Shown here one piece after another: positions 43,416 through 52,739 of a stretch of DNA of 64,000 nt. Made by a program: the position numbers and the translations under genes. The notes below the pieces were generated by a model. The model searched no databases and had not been told where the DNA came from. It worked only from the letters and a program-made list of their open reading frames with translations. Each line of letters starts with the position of its first letter. Position 1 is the stretch's first letter. The DNA lies in the NCBI RefSeq assembly GCF_023169945.1, contig NZ_AP025591.1, positions 2,502,501 through 2,566,500 of the forward strand, given 5' to 3'. Source of the stretch: Anaeromyxobacter oryzae (GTDB taxonomy: Bacteria > Myxococcota > Myxococcia > Myxococcales > Anaeromyxobacteraceae).

Positions 43416-45893
43416 GTGGGGTGGTGGAGCTTCAGGCGGTGGTGGCGCGCGGGCGCGAGCGACACCGCGACTCCCGCGGCGAGCGTCCTTCCCTCTCCCC
43501 CACCGGGGGAGAGGGTCCCGTCCCGCTCTCGTCCGCCGACCGCGCCCCGTCGTCGCCCGCGCGTCGTCCTCGCGGTCGCGGTCGCTTTCGCCGTAACGCT
43601 CGCGCTCGCGATCACCACCGACCTCCACGGCGACCTCGCCCGCCCTCGCCCTTCCCGCCTCTACCTCGACCGCCGCGGCGAGTTCCTCGCCGAGCTCCCG
43701 GGCGACGGCGACGTCCTCGGCGCGTGGCCGCTCCCGGCGGTGCTCCCCGACCGCATCGTCCGCGCAACGCTCGAGACCGAGGACCGGCGGTTCTTCGACC
43801 ACCCCGGCGTATCGCTCCGATCCCTGGCGCGCGCGGCGTGGCAGGACCTCCGCGCGCGCGAGATCGTGTCGGGCGGCTCGACCGTCGCCATGCAGACGGC
43901 CCGGCTCCAGTCGCCGGGGCGCCGCACCATCCTCCGGAAGGCGAAGGAGGCGATCGAGGCGCTGCTCCTCGTCCGGCGGCACGGCCACGACGCCGTCCTG
44001 CGGCAGTACCTCACGCTCGCGCCGTACGGGCACCGCGTCCGCGGCGTCGCCCGCGCGTCCCGCCTCTACTTCGCGAAGCCGGTCGAGGATCTCTCCTGGG
44101 CGCAGGCGGCCTTCATCGCCGCGCTGCCGCAGGCGCCCGGCCGGATGGACCCGTACGATCCCGACGGCCTCGCCCGCGCCACCCGGCGCGCCCACCGGAT
44201 CCTCCGCACGCTCCGCGCGCGCGGCGTCATCGACGACGACGCGCTCGCGCAGGCGCTGCACGCCGACCTCGGCCTCGCCGCGAGGCCGCGGCGCGACCCC
44301 GCCGCGCTGCACGCCGTCCTGGCGCTGGAGGCCGCCGGCGCGAGCGCCAGGGCGGCCGCGGTCGTGACCACCACGCTGGATCTCGAGCTCCAGCGCATCG
44401 CCGCGCGCGCCGTGGCGGACGGGGTCGCCGCGCTCCGCGACCTGGACGCCTCCAACGGCGCCGCGCTCGTCGTCGACCCCGAGGACGGCTCGGTCCTCGC
44501 CCAGGTCGGCTCGGCCGACTACTTCGACGCCGAGGCGCGCGGGGCCATCGACTTCACCCGCGTCCCGCGCTCGCCGGGCTCGGCGCTGAAGCCGTTCGTG
44601 TACGCGCTCGCCCTCGCGTCGGGCCGGGCGACCGCCGCGACCGAGCTCGAGGACACGCCCCTGGACGTCGTGTCCGAGGGCGGCGCCTTCCTCCCCGAGA
44701 ACGCGAACCACGCCTGGTTCGGCCCGATGCTGCTCCGGCCCGCGCTCGCGAACTCGCGGAACATCCCGGCGCTCCGGCTCGCCGCGGAGGTCGGCCCCGA
44801 CCGGATCCAGGCGCTGCTCGCGAAGGCCGGCCTCGCCGCCGCGGAGAAGGCGCCGCAGGGGCTCGGGATCGCCATCGGCACGCTGCCCGCCTCCCTCGAG
44901 GAGCTCGCGCAGGCCTACCTCCTCCTCGCGCGCGGCGGGACGGCGATCCCCCTTCGCCGGCTGGCGGACGCGCCGGCGGGCGCGCCGCGGCGGCTCCTCC
45001 CCGAGGCGGCGGCGCGGCTCGTCGCGGACATCCTCTCGGATCCGGAGGCGCGCCGCCCGACGTTCCCCCCGGGCGGCCCGCTCGACTACCCGTACGCCGT
45101 GGCGGTGAAGACCGGCACGAGCCAGGGGTTCCGCGACGCGTGGGCGATCGCGGTCTCGGACCGGCTGGTCGTCGCCGTCTGGGTCGGGAACCACGACCGG
45201 CGGAGGATGAACGCGGTGACCGGGCAGGCCGGCGCCGCGCCCATCGCCCACGCCATCCTCGACGCGACGATGCCGCTCCGAGCGCCGCACCGCCTCGTGG
45301 CGATGGCGCCGGCGCCGACGCCCGGCGCGGTGGTCCGGACGGTGTGCGCGCTCTCCGGACGGCTCGCGGGGAAGGACTGCCCGCACGCGCGCGCCGAGGT
45401 GTTCCTCCCCGGCACCGAGCCCACCGACGCCTGCCCCTGGCACCGACCCGTCGCCGTCGACGCACGGAACGGGCTCAGGGCGACCGCCTCGTGCCCGCCG
45501 CGCTTCGTGGTCTCCCGGCGGCTCCTGGATCTGCCGGAGCGCTACGCCGGCTGGGCGCGCGCGCAGCGGCTCCCCGTGGCGCCGCTGCAGGAGAGCCCCC
45601 TCTGTCCGCGCTGGGCCGTCGCTCCGGCGGTCGCGGTCCTCGAGCCCCGGGCCGGCGCGCGTTACCTGCTCGACCCCGACGCGCCCCGCGAGTCGGCGAC
45701 CATCCGGCTCGCCGCGCGCGTCGTCCCGGCGGACGAGCCGGTCGTGTTCCTCGTGGACGGCGTCCCGGTCGCGACCGTCCCCTGGCCGCACGAGTTCCGC
45801 TGGACCGCCACGCCCGGCGCGCACGTCGTGTCGGCGGCGCTCGCCCGGCGCGCGGTGACGTCCCGGGGTGTGCCCATCACCGTGGGCGACTAG
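43416..45893 (+). CDS. pbpC: Penicillin-binding protein 1C
   Basis: An 825-residue bifunctional peptidoglycan synthase, inner-membrane anchored (helix about residues 49-67) and facing the periplasm. The glycosyltransferase has Glu122 in ETEDRRFFDHPG and GGSTVAMQ. The transpeptidase has SALK (Ser389, Lys392), SRN, and KTG at 565-567. A C-terminal PBP1C-specific beta domain follows. The A2M-PbpC pair is conserved in many bacteria, and PbpC is thought to patch the wall when A2M defends a breach. The GTG at 43416 gives the longest chain; residues 11-45 are a low-complexity tail containing a palindromic repeat, so a later start is possible. Confidence 0.9.
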   Translation: MGWWSFRRWWRAGASDTATPAASVLPSPPPGERVPSRSRPPTAPRRRPRVVLAVAVAFAVTLALAITTDLHGDLARPRPSRLYLDRRGEFLAELPGDGDVLGAWPLPAVLPDRIVRATLETEDRRFFDHPGVSLRSLARAAWQDLRAREIVSGGSTVAMQTARLQSPGRRTILRKAKEAIEALLLVRRHGHDAVLRQYLTLAPYGHRVRGVARASRLYFAKPVEDLSWAQAAFIAALPQAPGRMDPYDPDGLARATRRAHRILRTLRARGVIDDDALAQALHADLGLAARPRRDPAALHAVLALEAAGASARAAAVVTTTLDLELQRIAARAVADGVAALRDLDASNGAALVVDPEDGSVLAQVGSADYFDAEARGAIDFTRVPRSPGSALKPFVYALALASGRATAATELEDTPLDVVSEGGAFLPENANHAWFGPMLLRPALANSRNIPALRLAAEVGPDRIQALLAKAGLAAAEKAPQGLGIAIGTLPASLEELAQAYLLLARGGTAIPLRRLADAPAGAPRRLLPEAAARLVADILSDPEARRPTFPPGGPLDYPYAVAVKTGTSQGFRDAWAIAVSDRLVVAVWVGNHDRRRMNAVTGQAGAAPIAHAILDATMPLRAPHRLVAMAPAPTPGAVVRTVCALSGRLAGKDCPHARAEVFLPGTEPTDACPWHRPVAVDARNGLRATASCPPRFVVSRRLLDLPERYAGWARAQRLPVAPLQESPLCPRWAVAPAVAVLEPRAGARYLLDPDAPRESATIRLAARVVPADEPVVFLVDGVPVATVPWPHEFRWTATPGAHVVSAALARRAVTSRGVPITVGD
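43491..43515. repeat. Palindromic repeat inside pbpC 5' end
   Basis: A perfect 11-bp inverted repeat, CCCTCTCCCCC (43491-43501) and GGGGGAGAGGG (43505-43515), with a 3-nt loop, the same core as the palindromes near 54.2 kb. It encodes PSPPPGER at residues 26-33, in the cytoplasmic tail ahead of the membrane helix. Confidence 0.65.
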
Positions 45894-45912
45894 CAGGATC
45901 GATCCACGGCGT

Positions 45913-45929
45913 CCCGGCGCGCCGCCGGG
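45913..45929. terminator. Hairpin between convergent pbpC and DUF456 gene
   Basis: A perfect 7-bp GC stem (45913-45919 with 45923-45929, CGC loop) in the 64-bp gap between two convergent stop codons. No U-run. Confidence 0.5.
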
Positions 45930-45957
45930 CCGCCGGGTCGGTCCGGGGCGGGTCCCG

Positions 45958-46437
45958 CTACCACACGAGCGCGACGACGAGGACGCCCACGAGCACGAAC
46001 GCGAGCGCCACCTTCACCGCGCTCCCGAGCACGAACCCGAGGAAGGCGCCGAGCCCCGCCTTCGCCGCCCGGGTGAAGTCGGGGTTCTTCACGTACTCGA
46101 AGACGATCGCCCCGACCGCCGGACCGAGGATGACCCCCGGGAGCCCGAGGAACAACCCGACGAGCACCCCGACGCCGGCGCCGACGACCGCCCAGCGCGA
46201 CGCGCCGAACGCCCGCGCGCCGAGGATGCCGGCCGCGAGGTCGACGACCCAGATCAGCAGGCCGATGAGGCCGCAGGCGGCCACCGTCCACCCGGACACG
46301 CGCTCGAAGTGACCGGCCCAGGCCACCAGCACGGCGCCGGCCACGAGCAGCACCGAGCCGGGGATCGCGGGCAGCACCACCCCGGCGACGCCGACGACGA
46401 GCGCCACCGCGCCGAGCGCGTAGAGCAGGATCTCCAC
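45958..46437 (-). CDS. DUF456-family membrane protein
   Basis: A 159-residue, very hydrophobic inner-membrane protein with about four to five helices and Gly-rich turns, starting LLYALGAVALVVGVAGVVLP and containing LGLPGVILGPAVGAIVFEY, which matches DUF456. The role is unknown in any organism I can name. The ATG at 46437 gives the full first helix. It is downstream of the SDR gene on the same strand, separated by a 201-bp gap that holds a palindromic repeat. Confidence 0.82.
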   Translation of the reverse strand: MEILLYALGAVALVVGVAGVVLPAIPGSVLLVAGAVLVAWAGHFERVSGWTVAACGLIGLLIWVVDLAAGILGARAFGASRWAVVGAGVGVLVGLFLGLPGVILGPAVGAIVFEYVKNPDFTRAAKAGLGAFLGFVLGSAVKVALAFVLVGVLVVALVW

Positions 46438-46544
46438 GCGTGCAGATATGCCCCGACCCGCGCGACGCGTCCACCGCCGCCCTGGGGGGCCACACCCCGT
46501 CCGCCCCTCGGCGCCTTCGGATTCCGTTCACCCCCGGCGTTTCC

Positions 46545-46590
46545 GTTCGTCCTGAGCGTGGCGGCGCGAAGCGCCGCCGAGTCGAAGGGC
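46545..46590. repeat. REP-like palindrome, second family
   Basis: A short unit with a perfect stem GGCGGCGC/GCGCCGCC (46560-46567, 46571-46578, GAA loop) flanked by GTTCGTCCTGAGC and GAGTCGAAGGGC. Flanks of this kind mark a dispersed palindromic repeat common in many proteobacterial genomes. It is the only copy seen in this window. Confidence 0.55.
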
Positions 46591-46638
46591 GACGCCACCT
46601 CGTGGTTCGAGAGCTCACCACGAGCGGCGTCGCATGCA

Positions 46639-47613
46639 TCACTCCTCCCGGCGCGCAAAGAGCGCCGTCGCCGCGAGCGCGGCCGGCAGCCCGAAGGCCA
46701 CCGCCTTCCTCCACCTCCCGCCGGCGCGCCGCCATCCGCCGTGCTCCGCCTCCGGCCGCGTCGGCCCGAACGCGTTCCCCGCCGAGTCGAGCACCGGGCG
46801 CTCGTGGGCGAGGTGCTGCCGGTCGATCATCCGGGCGAGGACGCGCTCCGCGGCGGCCGGCGCGAACGACCAGAGCGCCGAGAGGAGGTGCGCGCTCGTG
46901 CCGACCAGCACCTCGCGCCGCGGGTGCGTAGCGAGCCGGGCGATGACGCGGGCGACGCGCTCCGGGGCGTACACGGGCGGGAGCGCCTTCACCTGGACGC
47001 CGGTGAAGTTCGCCGCGTGCTGGAAGAGGGGCGTGTCGATCGTCGCGGGGAGGACCGTGCAGACGTGCACGTGGCGGAGCCCGGTGAGCCGCAGCTCCTG
47101 ACGGAGCGAGGCGGAGAAGCCGACCACCGCGTGCTTCGAGGCGACGTACGCGGACGCATACGGCGCGGCGACGCGGCCGTCGATGGAGGCGACGTTCACG
47201 AGGACGCCGCGGCCGCGCGTGCGGAACCGGCGGAGCGCGGCCCGCGCGCCGTTCACCGTGCCGATGAGGTTGGTCTCGACGAGCTTGCGGAACACCTCCG
47301 GCGGCGTGTCCTCGAACCGTCCCATGGCGAGCACCGCGGCGTCGTTCACCCACAGGTCGAGCGGACCGAGCTGCGCCTGCGCCTCCGCGGCGAGGTGATC
47401 CACCGCGTCCTCGTCCGCGACGTCGCACTCGACGACGATCGCGCGCCCGCCGCTCCGCGCGATCGCCTCCTCGACCTCCCGGAGCGCGTCCTTCCCGCGG
47501 GCTGCGAGGGCGACGCTCGCCCCCTCGCGCGCGAGCCTGAGCGCGGTCGCCCGGCCGATCCCGCTGGACGCCCCCGTCACCACCGCGACCTTCCCCGCGA
47601 GCTTTCCGCGCAT
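46639..47613 (-). CDS. Short-chain dehydrogenase/reductase with C-terminal hydrophobic tail
   Basis: A 324-residue classical SDR. The cofactor loop TGASSGIG is at residues 13-20 and the catalytic triad Ser143, Tyr156, Lys160 lies in VASIDGRVAAPYASAYVASK. ARGKD after strand 2 suggests NADP(H) preference. A C-terminal extension of about 70 residues ends in a hydrophobic helix and basic tail (AVAFGLPAALAATALFARR), implying membrane association, seen in SDRs acting on lipids or sterol-like substrates. Substrate unknown. Confidence 0.87.
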   Translation of the reverse strand: MRGKLAGKVAVVTGASSGIGRATALRLAREGASVALAARGKDALREVEEAIARSGGRAIVVECDVADEDAVDHLAAEAQAQLGPLDLWVNDAAVLAMGRFEDTPPEVFRKLVETNLIGTVNGARAALRRFRTRGRGVLVNVASIDGRVAAPYASAYVASKHAVVGFSASLRQELRLTGLRHVHVCTVLPATIDTPLFQHAANFTGVQVKALPPVYAPERVARVIARLATHPRREVLVGTSAHLLSALWSFAPAAAERVLARMIDRQHLAHERPVLDSAGNAFGPTRPEAEHGGWRRAGGRWRKAVAFGLPAALAATALFARREE

Positions 47614-47662
47614 GCCTGGAAGGTAAGGCGGTCCGCCTCGGCGCGCGGCCCGGGCGTCGCGG

Positions 47663-48931
47663 TCAGCGCCCCGGTGCCCGCCGCGGGAGCCGGACCTCGA
47701 ACGCGGTGCCCTCGTCGAGGGTGGAGCGCACCGACACGACGCCGCCGTGCGCGCGGACGATCTCGCGCACGATGGCGAGGCCGAGTCCCGGGCTCGGGTC
47801 ACCGGGATCGACCTCGCCCCGGAACGGCTCGAACAGCCGGGCGAGGCGCGTCGCCGGGATCACCGGCCCGTCGTTCCAGACGCGGAGCGAGACGGCGGCC
47901 TCCTCGGTGCCGTCGACGCGCACCACCACGCGGGCACGCGCGCCGCCGTGCACGAGCGCGTTCCCGGCGAGGTTCGCGACGACCTGCGTGAGCCGCTCCG
48001 GATCCCACTCGCCCTGGCCGTCGCCCTCGACCAGCACCTCGACGGCGCGGCCCGGGTGCGCCTGCTGGAGCTCGAGGACCGCCGCGCGGCAGATCGCGGG
48101 GAGGTCGGCGTCGCGCGGCGCCATCCTGAGCCCGAGCCCGTGGCGCACGCGCCCGAGGTCGAGGAGGTCGCGGATGATCCCGGCGGCGCGCTCGGCGCTC
48201 CGCTGGATCCGCGCGAGCGTCGTCGCCTGCGCGTCGACGTTCGCGCGCTGGAGCAGCCGCGCGCCCATGATGACCGTCTGGAGCGGCGTGCGGAGGTCGT
48301 GCCCGACGACCGCCATGAGGTGGTCCTGGACGCTCGCCAGGCGGCGGGCGATCGCGAGCTCCGCCTCCGCGGCGACGCGCGCGCGGTGCTCGGCGTCGTG
48401 GCGGAGCGCGCGGCGGAGCGCGACCGCGCACCGGTCCGCGACGATCAGCGCGAGCGCACGGGCCGCCGCGTCCGGCGGGCCCGTCCGCTGCCACGCGAGG
48501 GCGAGCGCGCCGAGCACCGTGCCCGTGCGCGTGACGACCGGCAGGACCGCGAGCGCCTTCGGGACGGGGCCCTCGGGGACGCGGACCGCGAGCTCGGCCG
48601 TGTCGACGATCCACACCTCGCGGCCGCGGATGGCGCTCGCGACGAGCCGGTCCGCCGGCGCGGTGCCGGCCAGCGGGACGAGCTGGGCCCCGGCGCCGGC
48701 GCCCTCCTGCGCGAGGACCAGCTCGAGGCGGCGTCCGCCGCGGTCGACGTGGAGCGCGGCGGCGTCGGCGTCGAGCAGCGGCAGGGCGCGAGCGCTGATC
48801 GCGCGCGCCACCTCCCACGCGGTCACCGCTTCGGCCAGCGCTTCCTCGAGCGGCGCCAGCGCGGCGCCGGACGCGGACGCGCCCGGCGCTTCCGCCGGCG
48901 GCGCAGCCGGCGGCTCTTCGTCGACGTTCAC
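47663..48931 (-). CDS. GAF-domain sensor histidine kinase
   Basis: A 422-residue soluble kinase. A low-complexity Ala/Pro-rich start (1-30) precedes a GAF-like domain (about 35-175), then the HisKA dimerisation helix with phospho-acceptor His211 (VVGHDLRTPL). The ATPase domain follows, with N box LVANLAGNALVHG-like sequence, G1 WNDGPVI and G2 GLGLAIV. The signal sensed by the GAF domain is unknown. No response regulator is adjacent, so it is an orphan kinase. The GTG start at 48931 is the only start giving the full GAF domain. Confidence 0.85.
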   Translation of the reverse strand: MNVDEEPPAAPPAEAPGASASGAALAPLEEALAEAVTAWEVARAISARALPLLDADAAALHVDRGGRRLELVLAQEGAGAGAQLVPLAGTAPADRLVASAIRGREVWIVDTAELAVRVPEGPVPKALAVLPVVTRTGTVLGALALAWQRTGPPDAAARALALIVADRCAVALRRALRHDAEHRARVAAEAELAIARRLASVQDHLMAVVGHDLRTPLQTVIMGARLLQRANVDAQATTLARIQRSAERAAGIIRDLLDLGRVRHGLGLRMAPRDADLPAICRAAVLELQQAHPGRAVEVLVEGDGQGEWDPERLTQVVANLAGNALVHGGARARVVVRVDGTEEAAVSLRVWNDGPVIPATRLARLFEPFRGEVDPGDPSPGLGLAIVREIVRAHGGVVSVRSTLDEGTAFEVRLPRRAPGR

Positions 48932-49148
48932 CTGGAGTGCCCCCGGCTTCCCCTAATCCGCGGCAGCTTACCGCAGCGCATCCACTGACGGTACCAGCCG
49001 ATCGGGTGAACGGAGATGCGACGAATCGCTCGCGGTCAGCCTTTCGAGCGCGAGCGCGCGCGGCCGACCCCCTGTCGAGATGGGTGGGCAACGACCCCGC
49101 GGCTCGCGCCAGGTCGCTGCGATCCTCGACAAGCGTCGGCTTACCGGC

Positions 49149-50534
49149 TCACTTGAAGTCGTCGGAGCGGAGCCCGTACTTGCGCAGGAGGCGATGGAGG
49201 CTCTCCCGCTCCATGCCGGCCCGCTCCGCGGCCCGGGTCACGTTTCCGCCGAACTCGGCGAGCAGGGCGACCAGGTACTCACGCGAGATCCTGTCCCGCG
49301 CCTGTTCCACCGCCTCCCGGTACGGCAGCTTCGCGAGCGTGGCAGGGTCCGGGGCGCCCGGGACGGCGGCGGCCACCTCCGGCGGCAGGTCCGCGACCCG
49401 GACGAGCGGCCCCGGCGCGACCGCGACCGCGCGCTCGACCGCGTTCTCGAGCTCCCGGACGTTCCCCGGCCAGGCGTACCCCGCGAGGCGCCGGAGCGCC
49501 TCCGGCTCGAACCCCGTCACGTCGCGCCGGATGGCGCGCGCGTGCTTCTCGACGAAGTGGGCGGCGAGCAGCGGCACGTCCTCCGCGCGCTCCCGGAGCG
49601 GCGGCAGCGTCACCGGGAACACGTGGAGGCGGTAGAAGAGGTCCTCGCGGAACCGCCCCGCCCTCACCTCCTCGCGGAGGTCGCGGTGGGTCGCCGCGAT
49701 GACGCGGACGTCGATCTTGACGGGCTGCGTGTCGCCGACGCGCCGGATCTCCCGCTCCTGGAGCGCGCGGTTGAGCTTCACCTGGGCCGCGAGGGGCAGC
49801 TCGCCCACCTCGTCGAGGAAGATCGTCCCGCCGGCCGCCTCCTCGAACAGGCCGGGCTTCGCGCCGGCGGCGCCGGTGAACGCGCCGCGTGCGTGCCCGA
49901 ACAGCTCGCTCTCCACGAGCTCGCCGGGGAGGGCGCCGCAGTTCACCGCCACGAACCGCCGCTCGCGCCGGGCGGAGTGGTAGTGGATCGCCCGCGCGGC
50001 CAGCTCCTTGCCGGTCCCGGTCTCGCCGAGGAGGAGGACGGTGATGTCGAGCCCCGCCGCCTTGTCGAGGAGCGCGTAGACCTCGTGCATCCGCGGGCTC
50101 CGGCCGACGAGGTTGTGGAACGACGCGACCTCGCCCGGCGCCGCCGTGCTGCGGGCCGCGTCGGCGAGGCGCTTGTGCTCGGCGGCGCGGGCCACGACCG
50201 CAAGCGCCGCGTCGGGATCGAAGGGCTTCTCGAGGTAGTCGAACGCGCCCTCCTTCATGGCGCGCACCGCGTCGGCGACCGTCGCGTAGCCCGTCATCAG
50301 CACGACCTCGGTCTCGGGCGCGCGCGCCTTCACGGCCTGGAGCAGCTCGAACCCGTCCGCCCCGGGCATCTTGATGTCGGTGACCACGACATCGTACGGG
50401 CGCGTCGCGACGAGCGCGAGGGCCCGCGCGCCGTCCTCGGCGGTCTCCACGGCGTAGCCGTCCGCGAGGATCTTCGCGAGCAGCTTCCGCATGTTCTCCT
50501 TGTCGTCGACGACGAGGACGCGCGCCTCCGTCAT
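49149..50534 (-). CDS. NtrC-type sigma-54 response regulator
   Basis: A 461-residue enhancer-binding protein. Receiver domain (Asp53 in VVTDIKMPG), AAA+ domain with Walker A GETGTGKE, the sigma-54 contact loop GAFTGA, Walker B GGTIFLDEVGEL and the arginine-finger region, then a Fis-type helix-turn-helix (GGNVTRAAERAGMERESLHRLL). All activation motifs are intact, so it should drive sigma-54 promoters. It follows its kinase gene with a 4-bp ATGA overlap. Candidate targets in the window include the sigma-54 sites at 32332 and 13383, but there is no direct evidence for this. Confidence 0.93.
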   Translation of the reverse strand: MTEARVLVVDDKENMRKLLAKILADGYAVETAEDGARALALVATRPYDVVVTDIKMPGADGFELLQAVKARAPETEVVLMTGYATVADAVRAMKEGAFDYLEKPFDPDAALAVVARAAEHKRLADAARSTAAPGEVASFHNLVGRSPRMHEVYALLDKAAGLDITVLLLGETGTGKELAARAIHYHSARRERRFVAVNCGALPGELVESELFGHARGAFTGAAGAKPGLFEEAAGGTIFLDEVGELPLAAQVKLNRALQEREIRRVGDTQPVKIDVRVIAATHRDLREEVRAGRFREDLFYRLHVFPVTLPPLRERAEDVPLLAAHFVEKHARAIRRDVTGFEPEALRRLAGYAWPGNVRELENAVERAVAVAPGPLVRVADLPPEVAAAVPGAPDPATLAKLPYREAVEQARDRISREYLVALLAEFGGNVTRAAERAGMERESLHRLLRKYGLRSDDFK

Positions 50535-51997
50535 GCCGCCTCCCCGTTCGCCGCGGCCGCGGTCGCCACGGCCGGGAGCGTGAGCGCGAACCGGGCGCCG
50601 CCGCCCGGCGCATCGCCCGCCGCGAGCTCGCCGCCGTGCGCGCGCGCGATGGCGCGGGAGACCGCGAGCCCGAGCCCGGTGCCGCGCGGCTTCGTCGTGA
50701 AGAACGGCTCGAACAGCTTCGCCCGGGCGGCGTCGGGGATGCCGGGGCCGGAGTCCTCCACCGCGACCTCGGCGGCGCCGTCGCGCCCCCCGACGCGCAC
50801 GGCGACCCGGCCGCCGGCCCCGGCCGCCTCGGCCGCGTTCAGCACGAGGTTCACGAGCACCTGCCGGAGTTTCTCGGCGTGGCCGGGAGCGCGGGCGACC
50901 CCGTCGACCGAGACGGCGACGCCGTCGAGCAGGCGCGCGTCCCGGAGCCGGGCGACGACGTCGTCCGCGAGGACCCGCAGGTCCACCGGGTCCGTCCCGG
51001 GCGGCGGGAGCGGGCGGGAGAGATCGAGGAGGCCGTCCACGATCTCCTTCGCGCGGAGCGCCTCCTCCTCGACGACCGCGAGGTCCTCCGCGAGCACGCC
51101 GTCCGCGCGCTTCCTGAGGAGCTTCGCGTAGCCGAGGATCACCCCGAGCGGGTTGTTGATCTCGTGCGCGACGCCGGCCGCCAGGCGGCCGATGCCGGCG
51201 AGCTTCTCGGATCGGACGAGCTTCTCCTGGTGATCCCGCAACGCGGCGGTCATGGCGTTCCACTGCCGGGCGAGCGACACCAGCTCCGGCGCGCCGCTCA
51301 CCTCGATGCGTGCGTCGAGGTCGCCGGCCGCGATCCGCGCGGCGCCCGCCGAGAGCTGCGCCACCGGGACGACGATCGAGCGCGCGATGGCGAGGCTCAC
51401 CGCGGCGGCGAGCACCGGGGCGGCCACGAGCAGCCCGACGAGCAGCCACAGGGTGGTCCGCTCGATCCGCTCCGCCTCGGCCCGGGCCGCCTCGATCCTC
51501 GCCTCGAAGCGGGACACGAGCTGCTGCGTGAGGTCCTGGATACGCGTCACGACGAGCTGGGCGCGCCCGTGCTCCTCCTTGACGTTCTCGTGCTCGCCCC
51601 GCACGACCGAGGGAACGATCGACTCCTTGAAGATCCGGTCCAGCGTACCGCTCTCCGCCTCGATGGCGTCGACGAGGCGCCGCTCCTCCTCGCCGCCTGC
51701 CCTCTGGCGGAGACGCGCCGTCAGCCCGAGCACCGTCGCGCGCGCCTGATCGTAGAACCCGAGGTGGCTGCGGTCGCCGATGATGATGGTGTGCGCCTGG
51801 TGGGCGTACTGGTCGCGCACGGCGCTCGCGAGCTCGAGCGAGAGGCGGACGCCCTCCTCCTGGCGCATCGTCTCCGCGATCCCGCGGTGGACCCGGGCCG
51901 AGCCGACGATCGCCGCTGCGGAGGCGACCACGAGCAGGAAGACCAGGGCGCCGAGCCCCAGGGCGAGCCGCTTCGCCGTTCCGATGCGATCGAACAT
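50531..51997 (-). CDS. Membrane histidine kinase (4-helix sensor, HAMP), NtrB-like
   Basis: A 488-residue inner-membrane kinase. Two membrane helices (about 11-32 and 184-205) bracket a helical periplasmic sensor of about 150 residues resembling four-helix-bundle MCP-type sensors. Then come HAMP (about 206-258), HisKA with His278 (GVAHEINNPLG, the NtrB-like form) and the ATPase domain (DSGPGIP, GTGLGLAV). It is partner to the NtrC-type regulator whose gene overlaps its end. Ribosome site GGAGC before the ATG at 51997. The pair is divergent from a cupredoxin gene across 238 bp. Confidence 0.92.
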   Translation of the reverse strand: MFDRIGTAKRLALGLGALVFLLVVASAAAIVGSARVHRGIAETMRQEEGVRLSLELASAVRDQYAHQAHTIIIGDRSHLGFYDQARATVLGLTARLRQRAGGEEERRLVDAIEAESGTLDRIFKESIVPSVVRGEHENVKEEHGRAQLVVTRIQDLTQQLVSRFEARIEAARAEAERIERTTLWLLVGLLVAAPVLAAAVSLAIARSIVVPVAQLSAGAARIAAGDLDARIEVSGAPELVSLARQWNAMTAALRDHQEKLVRSEKLAGIGRLAAGVAHEINNPLGVILGYAKLLRKRADGVLAEDLAVVEEEALRAKEIVDGLLDLSRPLPPPGTDPVDLRVLADDVVARLRDARLLDGVAVSVDGVARAPGHAEKLRQVLVNLVLNAAEAAGAGGRVAVRVGGRDGAAEVAVEDSGPGIPDAARAKLFEPFFTTKPRGTGLGLAVSRAIARAHGGELAAGDAPGGGARFALTLPAVATAAAANGEAA

Positions 51998-52235
51998 GAG
52001 CTCCAGGCCTGGTGCACGGGGCGGGCCGCCCGCCGGCAAGCGCCCGACGTCCGAAGGACCGCCGGGCGGGCGCCGGATCGGCTCCCCCGTGGCGTGACCT
52101 CCCTCGTCACAGTGTAGCGGAACGCGGCACGCGCCGCCGCGGCGCCAGGCGTGCAAGTGCGCCGGAACTCGGCAGATCCCGGACGGCACGCCGCGTGCTC
52201 CTGGGAGGGGCTCGAACCCCGAACCGGAGAACCGG

Positions 52236-52661
52236 ATGAACGCCTGGAAGCTCGCCCCCGCCGTCGTCGTTGCAGCCGCCCTCGCCCTGCCCCGCGCCTC
52301 GCTCGCATGCGAGCAGTGCGATCACGCCGTGAAGGTCGCCCAGGCGACGCCCGCGAAGACGGCCTCCGCCGCCGCGCCCGCCAAGGCGACGAAGGGCGTC
52401 CGCACCATCGAGATCGCCGTGACCGGCGAGGGCTTCACGCCCGCAGAGGTGAAGGCGAAGGCGGGAGAGACGGTGAAGCTCGTCGTCACGCGCAAGACCG
52501 ACCGGACCTGCGCCACCGAGATCGTGATGAAGGACTTCGGAATCGACCAGAAGCTCCCGCTCGACAAGCCGGTCACCGTGACGGTGAAGCCGCCGAAGCC
52601 GGGCTCGTACCGGTTCGCCTGCGGCATGGACATGATCGCCGGCACGCTCGTCGTGGAGTGA
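52236..52661 (+). CDS. Exported cupredoxin-like protein
   Basis: A 141-residue periplasmic protein. Signal peptide residues 1-24 (ending ASLA-C), then an early CEQC pair at 25-28, an Ala/Lys-rich linker, and a cupredoxin-fold domain (FTPAEVKAKAGETVKLVVTR) ending in PGSYRFACGMDMIAGTLVVE. The CGMDM segment could supply Cys and Met ligands to copper; a Cys-Ala-Thr-Glu near residue 92 lies where the first ligand loop is expected. Probably binds copper. A terminator starts 10 bp after the stop codon. Confidence 0.8.
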   Translation: MNAWKLAPAVVVAAALALPRASLACEQCDHAVKVAQATPAKTASAAAPAKATKGVRTIEIAVTGEGFTPAEVKAKAGETVKLVVTRKTDRTCATEIVMKDFGIDQKLPLDKPVTVTVKPPKPGSYRFACGMDMIAGTLVVE

Positions 52662-52670
52662 CGCCGCCCT

Positions 52671-52699
52671 GCGCGGGCCCTCCCCGGGAGGGCCCGCGC
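52671..52699 (+). terminator. Long GC hairpin after cupredoxin gene
   Basis: Near-perfect palindrome of 14-bp arms (52671-52684, 52686-52699). It also overlaps the only ribosome-site-like sequence for an upstream start of the next gene at 52704, which is why the later ATG at 52740 is preferred for cbs. Confidence 0.7.
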
Positions 52700-52739
52700 C
52701 TCGATGGCCAGTGACCGCCGGGGGCGGTACACATGCGCC

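Noticed and set aside
52199..52235. tRNA T-arm-like sequence on the minus strand (GGGGTTCGAGCCCC)
   Set aside because: No matching acceptor stem, anticodon arm or D-arm can be built around it, and the tRNA body would overlap the cupredoxin start.
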